64,000 nucleotides of DNA from Pseudoxanthomonas jiangsuensis (lineage in GTDB: Bacteria > Pseudomonadota > Gammaproteobacteria > Xanthomonadales > Xanthomonadaceae): contig NZ_PDWL01000011.1 of NCBI RefSeq assembly GCF_010093185.1, positions 1 to 64,000 of the forward strand, written 5' to 3'. The notes under the pieces are model-generated. The model searched no databases. It was not told where the DNA came from and saw only the letters and a program-made list of their open reading frames with translations. The position numbers and the translations under genes were made by a program. Shown piece by piece: positions 37,841 through 45,284 of the stretch. Each line of letters starts with the position of its first letter. The first letter of the stretch is position 1.

Positions 37841-39766
37841 ATGTCCGGCCACAGCCAGTTCGCGCTGCTGACCCAGCGCCGCTTCCTGCCCTACTTCATC
37901 GTGCAGGCGCTGGGCGCCTTCAACGACAACGTCTACCGCCAGGCGATCATCGGCCTGCTGTTCTTCCTCGGGGTCGGCACCGCCGAGCGCTCGCTGTACG
38001 CGATCCTGGCCCCGGCGATCTTCATCGCGCCCTACTTCCTGTTCTCGGCCATCGCCGGCCAGGTCGCCGAGAAGCTGGAGAAGCAGCGCCTGATCGTGAT
38101 CACCACCACCATGGAGATCGCGATCATGTCGCTGGCCGCGGCCGGCTTCCTGCTCCAGAACATGCCGGTGTTGCTGGTGGCGCTGTTCTGCACCGGGGTG
38201 CAGTCGACCCTGTTCGGCCCGGTGAAATACTCGGTGCTGCCGGCGATCCTCAAGCCGGAGGAACTGACCGGCGGCAACGGCCTGGTCGAGATGGGCACCT
38301 CGATCTCGATCCTGGGCGGGATGATCTTCGGCGGCCTGATCTTCCAGCTGGCCGGCGCGCACGGGCCGGAAGTGGCGGCCACCGCCATCATCGCGCTTGC
38401 GGTCGCCGGCAACCTGGTGGCGCGCCGGATCCCGCGGGTCGACGCCGGCGCGCCGGAACTGAAGGTCAACTGGAATCCCCTGCCGGAGACCGTGGCGGTG
38501 CTGCGGATGGCCAGGCGCCAGCCGGCGGTGCGCAACGCCATCCTCGGCGTGTCCTGGTTCTGGTTCTTCGGCACCATCCTGACCTCGCAGCTGCCGGTCT
38601 ACGCCGAGCTCAACCTGGGCGGGGCCGCCGGCTCGGCTACGCTCTACATCTTCGTGCTGGCGCTGTTCTCGGTCGGCACAGGCACCGGTTCCTTGCTGTG
38701 CGAGAAGCTGTCGGCGCGCACGGTGGAGATCGGCCTGGTGCCGCTGGGCGCGTTCGGCATGAGCGCGTTCCTGCTGGACCTGTACTTCGCCCGCTCCGGG
38801 CTGGCACCGGCGACGGGGCTGGACGTGGCCGGATTCCTGCGCCAGCCGGGCAGCTGGCGGATCGTGCTCGACCTGCTCGGCATCGGCGTGTTCGCCGGCT
38901 TCTTCGTGGTGCCGCTGTTCGCCCTGATCCAGAGCCGCAGCGCCAACTCGGAGATGTCGCGGGTGTTCGCCGCGCTGAACATCCAGAACTCCGGCTTCAT
39001 CGTCCTGGCCGCGCTGACCGCCCTGGTCGCGCAGCAGGGGCTGGGCTGGAGCAGCCCGCAGCTGTTCCTGGCCCTGGCCATCGGCAACGTGCTGGTGGCG
39101 GCCTGGATCTTCGCGCTGGTGCCCGAGTTCCTGATGCGCTTCCTCAGCTGGCTGCTGGTGCGCGCTTTGTACCGGCTGCGCATCCGCGGGGTGGAGGCGC
39201 ACGTTCCCGACGAGGGCGCGGCGCTGATCGTGTGCAACCACGTCAGCTACATGGACGCGCTGATCCTGGCCGCCAGCATTCCGCGGCCCGTGCGCTTCGT
39301 CATGTACTACCGGATCTTCAACATCCCGGTGATGAGCTGGATCTTCCGCACCGCCAAGGCGATCCCGATCGCCGGCGCGAAGGAGGACCCGGCGCTGATG
39401 CGGCGCGCCTTCGACGAGATCGACGCCACCCTGGCCGAGGGCGAGCTGGTCTGCATCTTCCCCGAGGGCGCGCTGACCCGGGACGGCGCGATCGCCCCGT
39501 TCAAGTCCGGGGTGGAGAAGATCCTCGAGCGCGCAGCGGCCGCCGGCCGGCCGGTGCCGGTGGTGCCGATGGCCCTGCGCGGGATGTGGGCCAGCATGTG
39601 GAGCCGGCGCGACTCCCGGCTGGGCCGAATGCGGGTGCCGCGGCGCGTCCGTGCCCGGGTCGAGGTGGTCGCCGCCCCGGCCGTCGCCGCATCGCCCGCC
39701 AGCGGCCCGGTCACCGCCGAGGCGCTGGAAGCGCAGGTGCGCGAACTGCGCGGCGACGACGCCTGA
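37841..39766 (+). CDS. MFS transporter-acyltransferase fusion (LplT-PlsC-like)
   Basis: 641-residue fusion. Residues 1-430 form a twelve-helix MFS transporter (QALGAFNDNVYRQAIIGLLF, GVQSTLFGPVKYSVLP) like the lysophospholipid transporter LplT. Residues ~445-600 form a PlsC-type acyltransferase with the HX4D motif VCNHVSYMDALI and FPEGALTRDG. In E. coli, LplT and the Aas acyltransferase/ligase recycle lysophosphatidylethanolamine; here the AMP-ligase domain of longer Aas proteins is absent. Such a two-domain protein would import and re-acylate lysophospholipids; the acyl donor is uncertain. Confidence 0.9.
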   Translation: MSGHSQFALLTQRRFLPYFIVQALGAFNDNVYRQAIIGLLFFLGVGTAERSLYAILAPAIFIAPYFLFSAIAGQVAEKLEKQRLIVITTTMEIAIMSLAAAGFLLQNMPVLLVALFCTGVQSTLFGPVKYSVLPAILKPEELTGGNGLVEMGTSISILGGMIFGGLIFQLAGAHGPEVAATAIIALAVAGNLVARRIPRVDAGAPELKVNWNPLPETVAVLRMARRQPAVRNAILGVSWFWFFGTILTSQLPVYAELNLGGAAGSATLYIFVLALFSVGTGTGSLLCEKLSARTVEIGLVPLGAFGMSAFLLDLYFARSGLAPATGLDVAGFLRQPGSWRIVLDLLGIGVFAGFFVVPLFALIQSRSANSEMSRVFAALNIQNSGFIVLAALTALVAQQGLGWSSPQLFLALAIGNVLVAAWIFALVPEFLMRFLSWLLVRALYRLRIRGVEAHVPDEGAALIVCNHVSYMDALILAASIPRPVRFVMYYRIFNIPVMSWIFRTAKAIPIAGAKEDPALMRRAFDEIDATLAEGELVCIFPEGALTRDGAIAPFKSGVEKILERAAAAGRPVPVVPMALRGMWASMWSRRDSRLGRMRVPRRVRARVEVVAAPAVAASPASGPVTAEALEAQVRELRGDDA

Positions 39767-39859
39767 GCGGGACGCCGCGGGCCGACAACCCCGCATCGGC
39801 TATGCCGTGGCCGCCGCGTCGGTTAGGCTTGCCGCGAGCTACAGGGGAAGCGCACCACC

Positions 39860-40153
39860 ATGAACGCCATGCCGCCCGCGGGCGGTTCCACCGCCTATGT
39901 GCCCAACAACCTGGTCTGGGCGATCCTGACCACGCTGTTCTGCTGCCTGCCGCTGGGCATCGTCTCGATCGTGTACGCCAGCCAGGTGGACGGCAAGCGC
40001 GCCGCCGGCGACGTCGCCGGGGCCCGCGAAGCCGCGCGCAAGGCCGGCCTCTGGGCGATGTGGTCGGCGCTGGCCGGCCCGATCCTGATCGCCCTGTGGT
40101 TCTTCCTGTTCGGCGGCCTGGCGGTGCTGGGCAGCCTGGCCGGCGCGCACTGA
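39860..40153 (+). CDS. Small CD225/dispanin-like membrane protein
   Basis: 97-residue protein. The first half has the CD225-like pattern: VPNNLVWAILTTLFCCLPLG with an Asn-x-x-x-Trp/Ala-x-x and a Cys-Cys before Pro-Leu-Gly, then IVSIVYASQVDGKRAAGD (the Y/F-S/A-x-x-V and G-D elements), then a second membrane helix (LWAMWSALAGPILIALWFFL). Eukaryotic relatives include IFITM proteins that alter membrane fusion; the bacterial role is unknown. A paralogue follows 61 bases downstream. Confidence 0.8.
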   Translation: MNAMPPAGGSTAYVPNNLVWAILTTLFCCLPLGIVSIVYASQVDGKRAAGDVAGAREAARKAGLWAMWSALAGPILIALWFFLFGGLAVLGSLAGAH

Positions 40154-40214
40154 CCGCCGGCCGCGCCGCAACGTTTCCATCCCCGTCGCACGTCCTTCTC
40201 CAAGGAGACACGCA

Positions 40215-40562
40215 ATGAGCTACGTCCCGCCCCCGCCGCCGGTCTCGTCGCAGCCGCAGGTCCATGGCCCGGTCCCCAACCACCTGGCCTGGGCGATCAT
40301 CTCCACCGTGCTGGCCACCTGCCTGTGCTGCCCGCTGGGCCTGGTCGGCATCGTCGCGATCGTGTTCTCCTCCAAGGTCAACACCCTGCTCAACCAGGGC
40401 GACTTCGAGGGTGCGCGCCGCGCCTCGGCCAACGCCAAGACCTGGTGCTGGGTCGCCACCGCGCTGGCGATCATCGGCCTGCTGATGAACGTCTACTTCT
40501 TCAGCACCGGCGGCATGGCCGAGTACCAGCAGATGATGGAACAGATCCAGCAGGCGCAGTAA
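40215..40562 (+). CDS. CD225/dispanin family membrane protein, second copy
   Basis: 115-residue paralogue of the preceding protein. A Pro-rich N-terminus (YVPPPPPVSSQPQ) is followed by PNHLAWAIISTVLATCLCCP, LGLVGIVAIVFSSKVNTLLN and QGDFEGARRASANAKTWCWV, a clear CD225 domain with the double Cys that is palmitoylated in eukaryotic relatives, then a second helix and a Gln-rich tail. A good ribosome binding site (AAGGAG) precedes ATG 40215. It is 7 bases upstream of the DUF2752 gene. Confidence 0.88.
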   Translation: MSYVPPPPPVSSQPQVHGPVPNHLAWAIISTVLATCLCCPLGLVGIVAIVFSSKVNTLLNQGDFEGARRASANAKTWCWVATALAIIGLLMNVYFFSTGGMAEYQQMMEQIQQAQ

Positions 40563-40569
40563 ACCGCGC

Positions 40570-40983
40570 ATGGCCCTTTCGCGTCCGCTGCGGATCGCGG
40601 CGCTGGCGTCGGCCGCAGTGGCGGCCGGCGCCGGGGTGTGGCTGCTGCGCACGTACGATCCGAACGTTGCCGGCAGCCCGTTCCCGCCGTGCATGTTCCG
40701 CGCCTTCACCGGTTGTTACTGCATCGGCTGCGGCCTGACCCGCGCCCTGCACGCGCTGGTCCATGGCGACCTGCAGCGGGCCCTGTCGATGAACCCGCTG
40801 GCGGTTTTGTTGATGCCGCTGATGCCGTTGATGGCCGCCTGGTCCGGCGGCTGGCAGCCGCGGTGGCTGGCGCCGCTGATGAAGGTATTGCTGGAGCCCA
40901 GGCTGTGGCTGTGGCTGCTGCCGGGGTACTGGATCGCGCGCAACCTGCCCTGGTTCCCGTTCAACCTGCTCGCGCCGGGCTGA
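40570..40983 (+). CDS. DUF2752 domain-containing membrane protein
   Basis: 137-residue protein. The DUF2752 signature with conserved Cys and Gly is MFRAFTGCYCIGCGLTRALH (~46-65), followed by a Met/Leu-rich membrane helix (LAVLLMPLMPLMAAW) and another near the C-terminus. Function unknown; DUF2752 proteins often lie next to CD225 genes in proteobacteria and Bacteroidetes, as here. Forms an operon with the two preceding genes. Confidence 0.88.
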   Translation: MALSRPLRIAALASAAVAAGAGVWLLRTYDPNVAGSPFPPCMFRAFTGCYCIGCGLTRALHALVHGDLQRALSMNPLAVLLMPLMPLMAAWSGGWQPRWLAPLMKVLLEPRLWLWLLPGYWIARNLPWFPFNLLAPG

Positions 40984-41028
40984 GGCGGGCCGGGACTGCA
41001 CGGCGCGGCCGCAGGAGAGAGGCGTGCC

Positions 41029-41919
41029 TCAGCCGACCCAGCCGGCGATGACCAGCAAGGCCAGCAGCGCCAGCCACAGCAGCAGCATGCGCCAGACCAG
41101 GCTCATCGCGTCGCGCAGCTCGGGCAGCTCGCCCGGGATCACCGGATAGCCCTCGCGGCGGTAGTCCTCCGCTTCCTCGGCCAGCTCGCCCGAAACCGCC
41201 GCCCGCGCCGCCGCTTCCAGGAAACCGCTGTCGGCCTGCGCCCGGTTGCCACCGGCCGCGCGCCAGGCCCGGAACACCCGGTCGAAATCGCCGGCCAGGG
41301 CCAGGGCCAGGGTCATCAGCTGCGCCACCGGCCATTCCAGCCACCGCAGCAGGCGGCGGGCGCCGGCCGCGTTCTCCGCCGGCAGCAGGGCGGCATCGGC
41401 GGCCACCGCGCGCTCGCACAGCCGGTACAGCACCGCCCCGGCCGGGCCCAGCAGCAGGAACCAGAACAGCACCGCGAACCAGCGCCGCAGGGCGCTGCGG
41501 GCGACGGTGCCGGCCAGCGCCGGGCCCTCGGCCACCGCCTGCCCCGCCTCCGGCGCCAGCAGGTCCAAGCGCGCGCGGCGAGTCGCCGGATCGGAGGCGT
41601 CCAGCGCCGCTTCCACGTCCACGTCCAGGTCGCGCGGGCCCCAGGTCCAGACCAGCACCAGCACCCCGTACAGCAGGCCCAACAGGCCGAGCAGGGGCGC
41701 GGCCAGCAGCAGCTGCAGCAGCAGCGCCAGCAGCACCGGCGGCAGCAGGGCCAGCCAGAGGCCGTAGCGGCCGCGCCAGAAACCGCCGTCGCCGGCCTGC
41801 AGGCCCAGCCACTCCAGCACCTGCCGGTACCAGCGGAACCGGCGCAGCGAGCCGACCAGCGCCGGGGCGACATGGCCCAGCGCCAGCGCGGCGATGACGG
41901 CGACCAGGGTTGTGAACAT
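41029..41919 (-). CDS. AmpE-like integral membrane protein
   Basis: 296-residue membrane protein. The N-terminus (TTLVAVIAALALGHVAPALV) and the run of four to five hydrophobic segments, the acidic strip RDLDVDVEAALDASDPATRR, and the final helix WRMLLLWLALLALLVIAG match the AmpE/CobD-like family. AmpE is a membrane sensor-type protein linked to beta-lactamase induction with AmpD; no ampD is in the window. Stop at 41029, TAGAAT 21 bases upstream on the minus strand (41945-41940). Confidence 0.75.
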   Translation of the reverse strand: MFTTLVAVIAALALGHVAPALVGSLRRFRWYRQVLEWLGLQAGDGGFWRGRYGLWLALLPPVLLALLLQLLLAAPLLGLLGLLYGVLVLVWTWGPRDLDVDVEAALDASDPATRRARLDLLAPEAGQAVAEGPALAGTVARSALRRWFAVLFWFLLLGPAGAVLYRLCERAVAADAALLPAENAAGARRLLRWLEWPVAQLMTLALALAGDFDRVFRAWRAAGGNRAQADSGFLEAAARAAVSGELAEEAEDYRREGYPVIPGELPELRDAMSLVWRMLLLWLALLALLVIAGWVG

Positions 41920-41968
41920 GGGCCCTCCCTCTGCCGGGGATTCTAGCCACTGCCCGGCGCGCGGGGCG

Positions 41969-42907
41969 CTAAAGCGACGTGAGTCCGTCGACGCCGCGGG
42001 CGTACCAGTGCTCGATCAGGGCCCGGGCGATGGAGATCGGCGGCGCCAGCAGAGGGCCGTCGGCCGCGTGCTCGTCGCGCGCCAGGGCCTGGCCGACCTC
42101 GTCGCGGGTGAACCAGCGCGCGGCCTCCAGCTCGCCGTCCACGCGCGGCTCGTCGGCTTCGGCCAGGGCGTGGAAGCCGAGCATCAGCGCGCCCGGGAAC
42201 GGCCACGGCTGTGCTCCCAGGTAGCGGCAGGCGCGGACCCGCACCCCGGTCTCCTCGTGTACCTCGCGGACCACGGTCTGCTCGGGCGTCTCGCCCGGCT
42301 CGACGAAGCCGGCCAGCACCGACCAGCGCCGCGGCGCCCAGCTCGCCTGCCGGCCCAGCAGCAGGCGCTCGCCGTCGCCCACGGCCACGATCACCGCCGG
42401 GTCCACCCGCGGATAGTGATCCGCGCCGCAGCCTTCGCAGTGGCCGACGTAGCCGGCGCGAAGGAACTCGATCCGGCCGCCGCAGGCGCCGCAATGGCGG
42501 TTGCGCGCGTGCCAGTACAGCATCCCGCGTGCATGGGCGAAGGCCGCCGCCTGCGAGGCGGGCCAGTGCGCGGCCGCGCGGCGCAGGTCGATCCACTGCG
42601 GCGGCGCGGGCAGGGCCAGGGTGGCCGCCTCGAGCGCGAACCAGGCCTGGCCGTCACGGTCCAGGCCCAGCAGCACCGCCAGGCCCGGCCCCGGCCCGAG
42701 TTCGTCGCCGCGCAGGGTCAGGGCCAGGCCGTCGGCGCCGGCCGCGGCACGGCCCTCGGCGTCGAGCACCATCACCCGCGCGCCGCTCCAGGCCACGCGC
42801 AGGGCGTCGGCATCGGCGCGCAGGGCGTCGGCGCGGTCCAGGCCGGGATCGACGAAGGCGAAGCCGGCCAGCACGGGCGCGGCGGACGGGGATGCGGATG
42901 CGTTCAC
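41969..42907 (-). CDS. nudC: NAD(+) diphosphatase / RNA de-NADding Nudix hydrolase
   Basis: 312-residue Nudix enzyme that splits NAD(H) and removes NAD caps from RNA. A zinc ribbon with four Cys (HCGACGGRIEFL and HCEGCGADHYPRVDP) is followed by the Nudix box GFVEPGETPEQTVVREVHEE (~195-215) and the NudC-specific SQPWPFP-like block, here GAQPWPFPGALMLGFHA. 22 bases downstream of erpA in a minus-strand run. Confidence 0.95.
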   Translation of the reverse strand: MNASASPSAAPVLAGFAFVDPGLDRADALRADADALRVAWSGARVMVLDAEGRAAAGADGLALTLRGDELGPGPGLAVLLGLDRDGQAWFALEAATLALPAPPQWIDLRRAAAHWPASQAAAFAHARGMLYWHARNRHCGACGGRIEFLRAGYVGHCEGCGADHYPRVDPAVIVAVGDGERLLLGRQASWAPRRWSVLAGFVEPGETPEQTVVREVHEETGVRVRACRYLGAQPWPFPGALMLGFHALAEADEPRVDGELEAARWFTRDEVGQALARDEHAADGPLLAPPISIARALIEHWYARGVDGLTSL

Positions 42908-42929
42908 GGCCGCTCCGGACGCCGGCGGC

Positions 42930-43301
42930 TCAGACGGTGAAACTGCTGCCGCAGCCGCAGGTGGTCTTGGCGTTGGGGTTGCGGATCACGAACTGGGCCC
43001 CGCTCAGGCCCTCGCTGTAGTCCACCTCGGCGCCCATCAGATATTGCAGGCTCAGCGGGTCGACCAGCAGGGTGACGCCGTCGGTGGCGACCGCCAGGTC
43101 GTCGTCGGCCCGGTTCTCGTCGAACTCGAAGCCGTACTGGAAGCCGGAGCAGCCGCCGCCCTGGATGTACACGCGCAGGGCCAGGTCGGCATTGCCTTCC
43201 TCGGCGATCAGTTCGCGCACCTTGGCCGCGGCCGCATGGCTGAAGCGCAGCGGCTGGTCGAGTTGCTGGTAGCTGGGGGCGGCGGTCGGAAGCGGGATCA
43301 T
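42930..43301 (-). CDS. erpA: Iron-sulfur cluster insertion protein ErpA
   Basis: A-type carrier that delivers [4Fe-4S] or [2Fe-2S] clusters to apo-enzymes. 123 residues. The three conserved Cys are in [14 protein letters not shown] and [13 protein letters not shown]. The long N-terminus ([20 protein letters not shown]) before the HesB domain is typical of this bacterial group. Start ATG 43301 lies 31 bases after the bactofilin stop. Confidence 0.96.
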   Translation of the reverse strand: MIPLPTAAPSYQQLDQPLRFSHAAAAKVRELIAEEGNADLALRVYIQGGGCSGFQYGFEFDENRADDDLAVATDGVTLLVDPLSLQYLMGAEVDYSEGLSGAQFVIRNPNAKTTCGCGSSFTV

Positions 43302-43332
43302 GCGGATGTCATGGGGGCGGAAGCGGCGCGGA

Positions 43333-43776
43333 TCAAGCCTTGGCCGCGGCGGACGCGCGCGCGCCGGCCGGCCCGGCGGCATCGGGTGCCGGCAGCGCCT
43401 TGGCCTGGGCCTGGGCGTGCACCAGGCGACCGGTCAGCTGGGCGCCGGCGCTCATCTCCACCACCGCGTAGTGGACGTTGCCCTGGACCCGGGCCTTGGG
43501 CGCCAGTTCGATCCGCTCGCTGGCGTGCACGTCGCCGGTGAGTTCGCCGTTGATCACCACCACCGGGGCGTGGATCTCGCCCTCGATCACGCCGTTCTCC
43601 GACAGGATCAGGCTGGCGGGCTTGCCGGCCGCGGCCTGGACCTTGCCCACGATCCGGCCTTCCACGTACAGGCCGCCGCTGAATTCCAGGTCGCCGCGGA
43701 CCACCACGTCCGGGCCGATCAGGGTGTCGATGGCGAAGCCGTCGCGCTGGGTGGACTTGCCCTTGAACATGCTCAC
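43333..43776 (-). CDS. Bactofilin family cytoskeletal protein
   Basis: 147-residue polymer-forming protein. The beta-helical bactofilin domain (about residues 15-115) shows the regular pattern of short strands: [52 protein letters not shown]. The Ala-rich tail is probably disordered. Bactofilins assemble without nucleotide into filaments that place cell-wall enzymes. GTG 43776 overlaps the upstream stop (GTGA) and suggests coupled translation; ATG 43770 is the alternative. Confidence 0.93.
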   Translation of the reverse strand: MSMFKGKSTQRDGFAIDTLIGPDVVVRGDLEFSGGLYVEGRIVGKVQAAAGKPASLILSENGVIEGEIHAPVVVINGELTGDVHASERIELAPKARVQGNVHYAVVEMSAGAQLTGRLVHAQAQAKALPAPDAAGPAGARASAAAKA

Positions 43777-44501
43777 TTGCCCTCCCCGCCGGCGGCGGGC
43801 TTCCAGTCGAATGTCTGTTCCACGTTCCCCCCGTTGCCACGCAGCGAGACTCGCACATGCTGCGGGGTGAAATCCTTGGGCAGCATCACGCTGCCGCCCA
43901 GTTCCTGGAAATAGCGGAACGAATAGGCCTGGCCGGCGGCGTCGGCGCGCTGGTGCAGTTCGTTCCAGCCGATGCTGGCCAGCTTGCCGGCGCGCACACC
44001 CTCCACCGAGAAGCGCAGCTGGCCCTGGCTGATCGCGCCGCGGTTGAGGTTCTGGGTCAGCACCGCGCGGTAGCGCCAGGTGCCGGCCTCCTCGGGCGCG
44101 AACTCGATCGAGTGCACGTTCAGGCCCTTGCGCTGGGTGGTGGCGCCGACCAGGCGCTCGTAGAAGGCCACGTCCGCGCGCAGCCCGGCGATCTCCTCGT
44201 CGCGCTCAGCCAGCGAGGACTGCAGCTCGCCGTTGGCGGCGCGGCTGATCTGGTCCGAGCGCTGCAGGGTGACCAGGCGCTGGTTCAGTTCGTCGACCTG
44301 GCCTTGCAGCTGGGCGGTCGAACGCCCGGCGGCGCGCAGCCCGGCCTGGGCCTGGCCGAGGCCGGGGGCGGCCAGCCAGGTCGCCAGCAGCCACGCGCCG
44401 GCCAGGCTCAGCAGCCAGGCCACGGCGATGGCCGCGATCCAGCCGCGGCTGGGCACGGCGTTGCGCGGAACGATGCGGAAGCGGGGCGCGGGATCTGTCA
44501 T
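43773..44501 (-). CDS. DUF6776 family membrane-anchored coiled-coil protein
   Basis: 242-residue protein. One N-terminal membrane helix (WIAAIAVAWLLSLAGAWLLA, ~21-41) is followed by a predicted coiled coil (LQGQVDELNQRLVTLQRSD to ~115) and a C-terminal beta-rich domain. It is the first gene of the order DUF6776-bactofilin-erpA-nudC. Function unknown; the tight coupling to bactofilin suggests it may tether or position bactofilin filaments at the membrane, which is inference. Confidence 0.82.
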   Translation of the reverse strand: MTDPAPRFRIVPRNAVPSRGWIAAIAVAWLLSLAGAWLLATWLAAPGLGQAQAGLRAAGRSTAQLQGQVDELNQRLVTLQRSDQISRAANGELQSSLAERDEEIAGLRADVAFYERLVGATTQRKGLNVHSIEFAPEEAGTWRYRAVLTQNLNRGAISQGQLRFSVEGVRAGKLASIGWNELHQRADAAGQAYSFRYFQELGGSVMLPKDFTPQHVRVSLRGNGGNVEQTFDWKPAAGGEGK

Positions 44502-44614
44502 CGGCGGGCGGCAGACCGTTTCTGCCTATACTGCGGACCAGGCCGGGTCGGCTAGTGTAACCGCCGCGGCCGGCACCATCGCCGCGCGCAGCGACGCCCT
44601 GGGAGACCCGCGCC

Positions 44615-45226
44615 ATGACCGAAGCGCACCTGTTCGTGATCGGCCTGCTGCTGGCCTGGATGGCCGGCATCCGCGCCTACCTGACCGTGTTCGGGGTCGG
44701 CCTGGCCGGGCTGCTGGGCTGGGTGGAGTTGCCGCCCGCGCTGCAGGCGACCCAGTCGTGGTGGGTGCTGGGCACCTCCGGGGCGCTGGCCCTGGCCGAA
44801 TTCTTCGCCGACAAGATCCCCGGGGTCGATTCGGTCTGGGACCTTTTGCAGACCCTGGCCCGGGTCCCGGCCGGTGCCTTCCTCGCCGCCGCCGCGCTCT
44901 CGCCCGACGGCCAGCTGGGTGCCGGCGCGCTGGCGGTCGGGGCCGGCGCGGCGCTGACCAGCCACGCGCTCAAGTCCGGCGCCCGCGCCCTGCTCAACAC
45001 CTCGCCCGAGCCGGCCAGCAACTGGGCCGCCTCGGTGGCCGAGGACACGCTCGTGGTCGGCGGCCTGGCCCTGGCGATGGCCCACCCGTGGATCGCCCTG
45101 GTCGTGGTGGTCGGTTCCAGCCTGCTCGGCGCCCTGCTGATCTGGTGGATCTGGCGGACCCTGGCCCGCGGGGTGCGGCGCCTGTTCGCGCCGGCCGGCG
45201 ACCGCGCGGACGCGTCGCCCACGTAA
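44615..45226 (+). CDS. DUF4126 domain-containing membrane protein
   Basis: 203-residue integral membrane protein with about five hydrophobic segments. The DUF4126 features are the N-terminal GLLLAWMAGIRAYLTVFGVG, AEFFADKIPGVDSVWDLLQT and the later TSHALKSGARALLNTSPEPA with NW..S..ED following. Function unknown. Divergent from the DUF6776 gene. Confidence 0.88.
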   Translation: MTEAHLFVIGLLLAWMAGIRAYLTVFGVGLAGLLGWVELPPALQATQSWWVLGTSGALALAEFFADKIPGVDSVWDLLQTLARVPAGAFLAAAALSPDGQLGAGALAVGAGAALTSHALKSGARALLNTSPEPASNWAASVAEDTLVVGGLALAMAHPWIALVVVVGSSLLGALLIWWIWRTLARGVRRLFAPAGDRADASPT

Positions 45227-45284
45227 GCTTGTCCGGATGAGCGCAGTTGGTCACATAATGCGGTCCCACCAGGGGGGAAGACTG

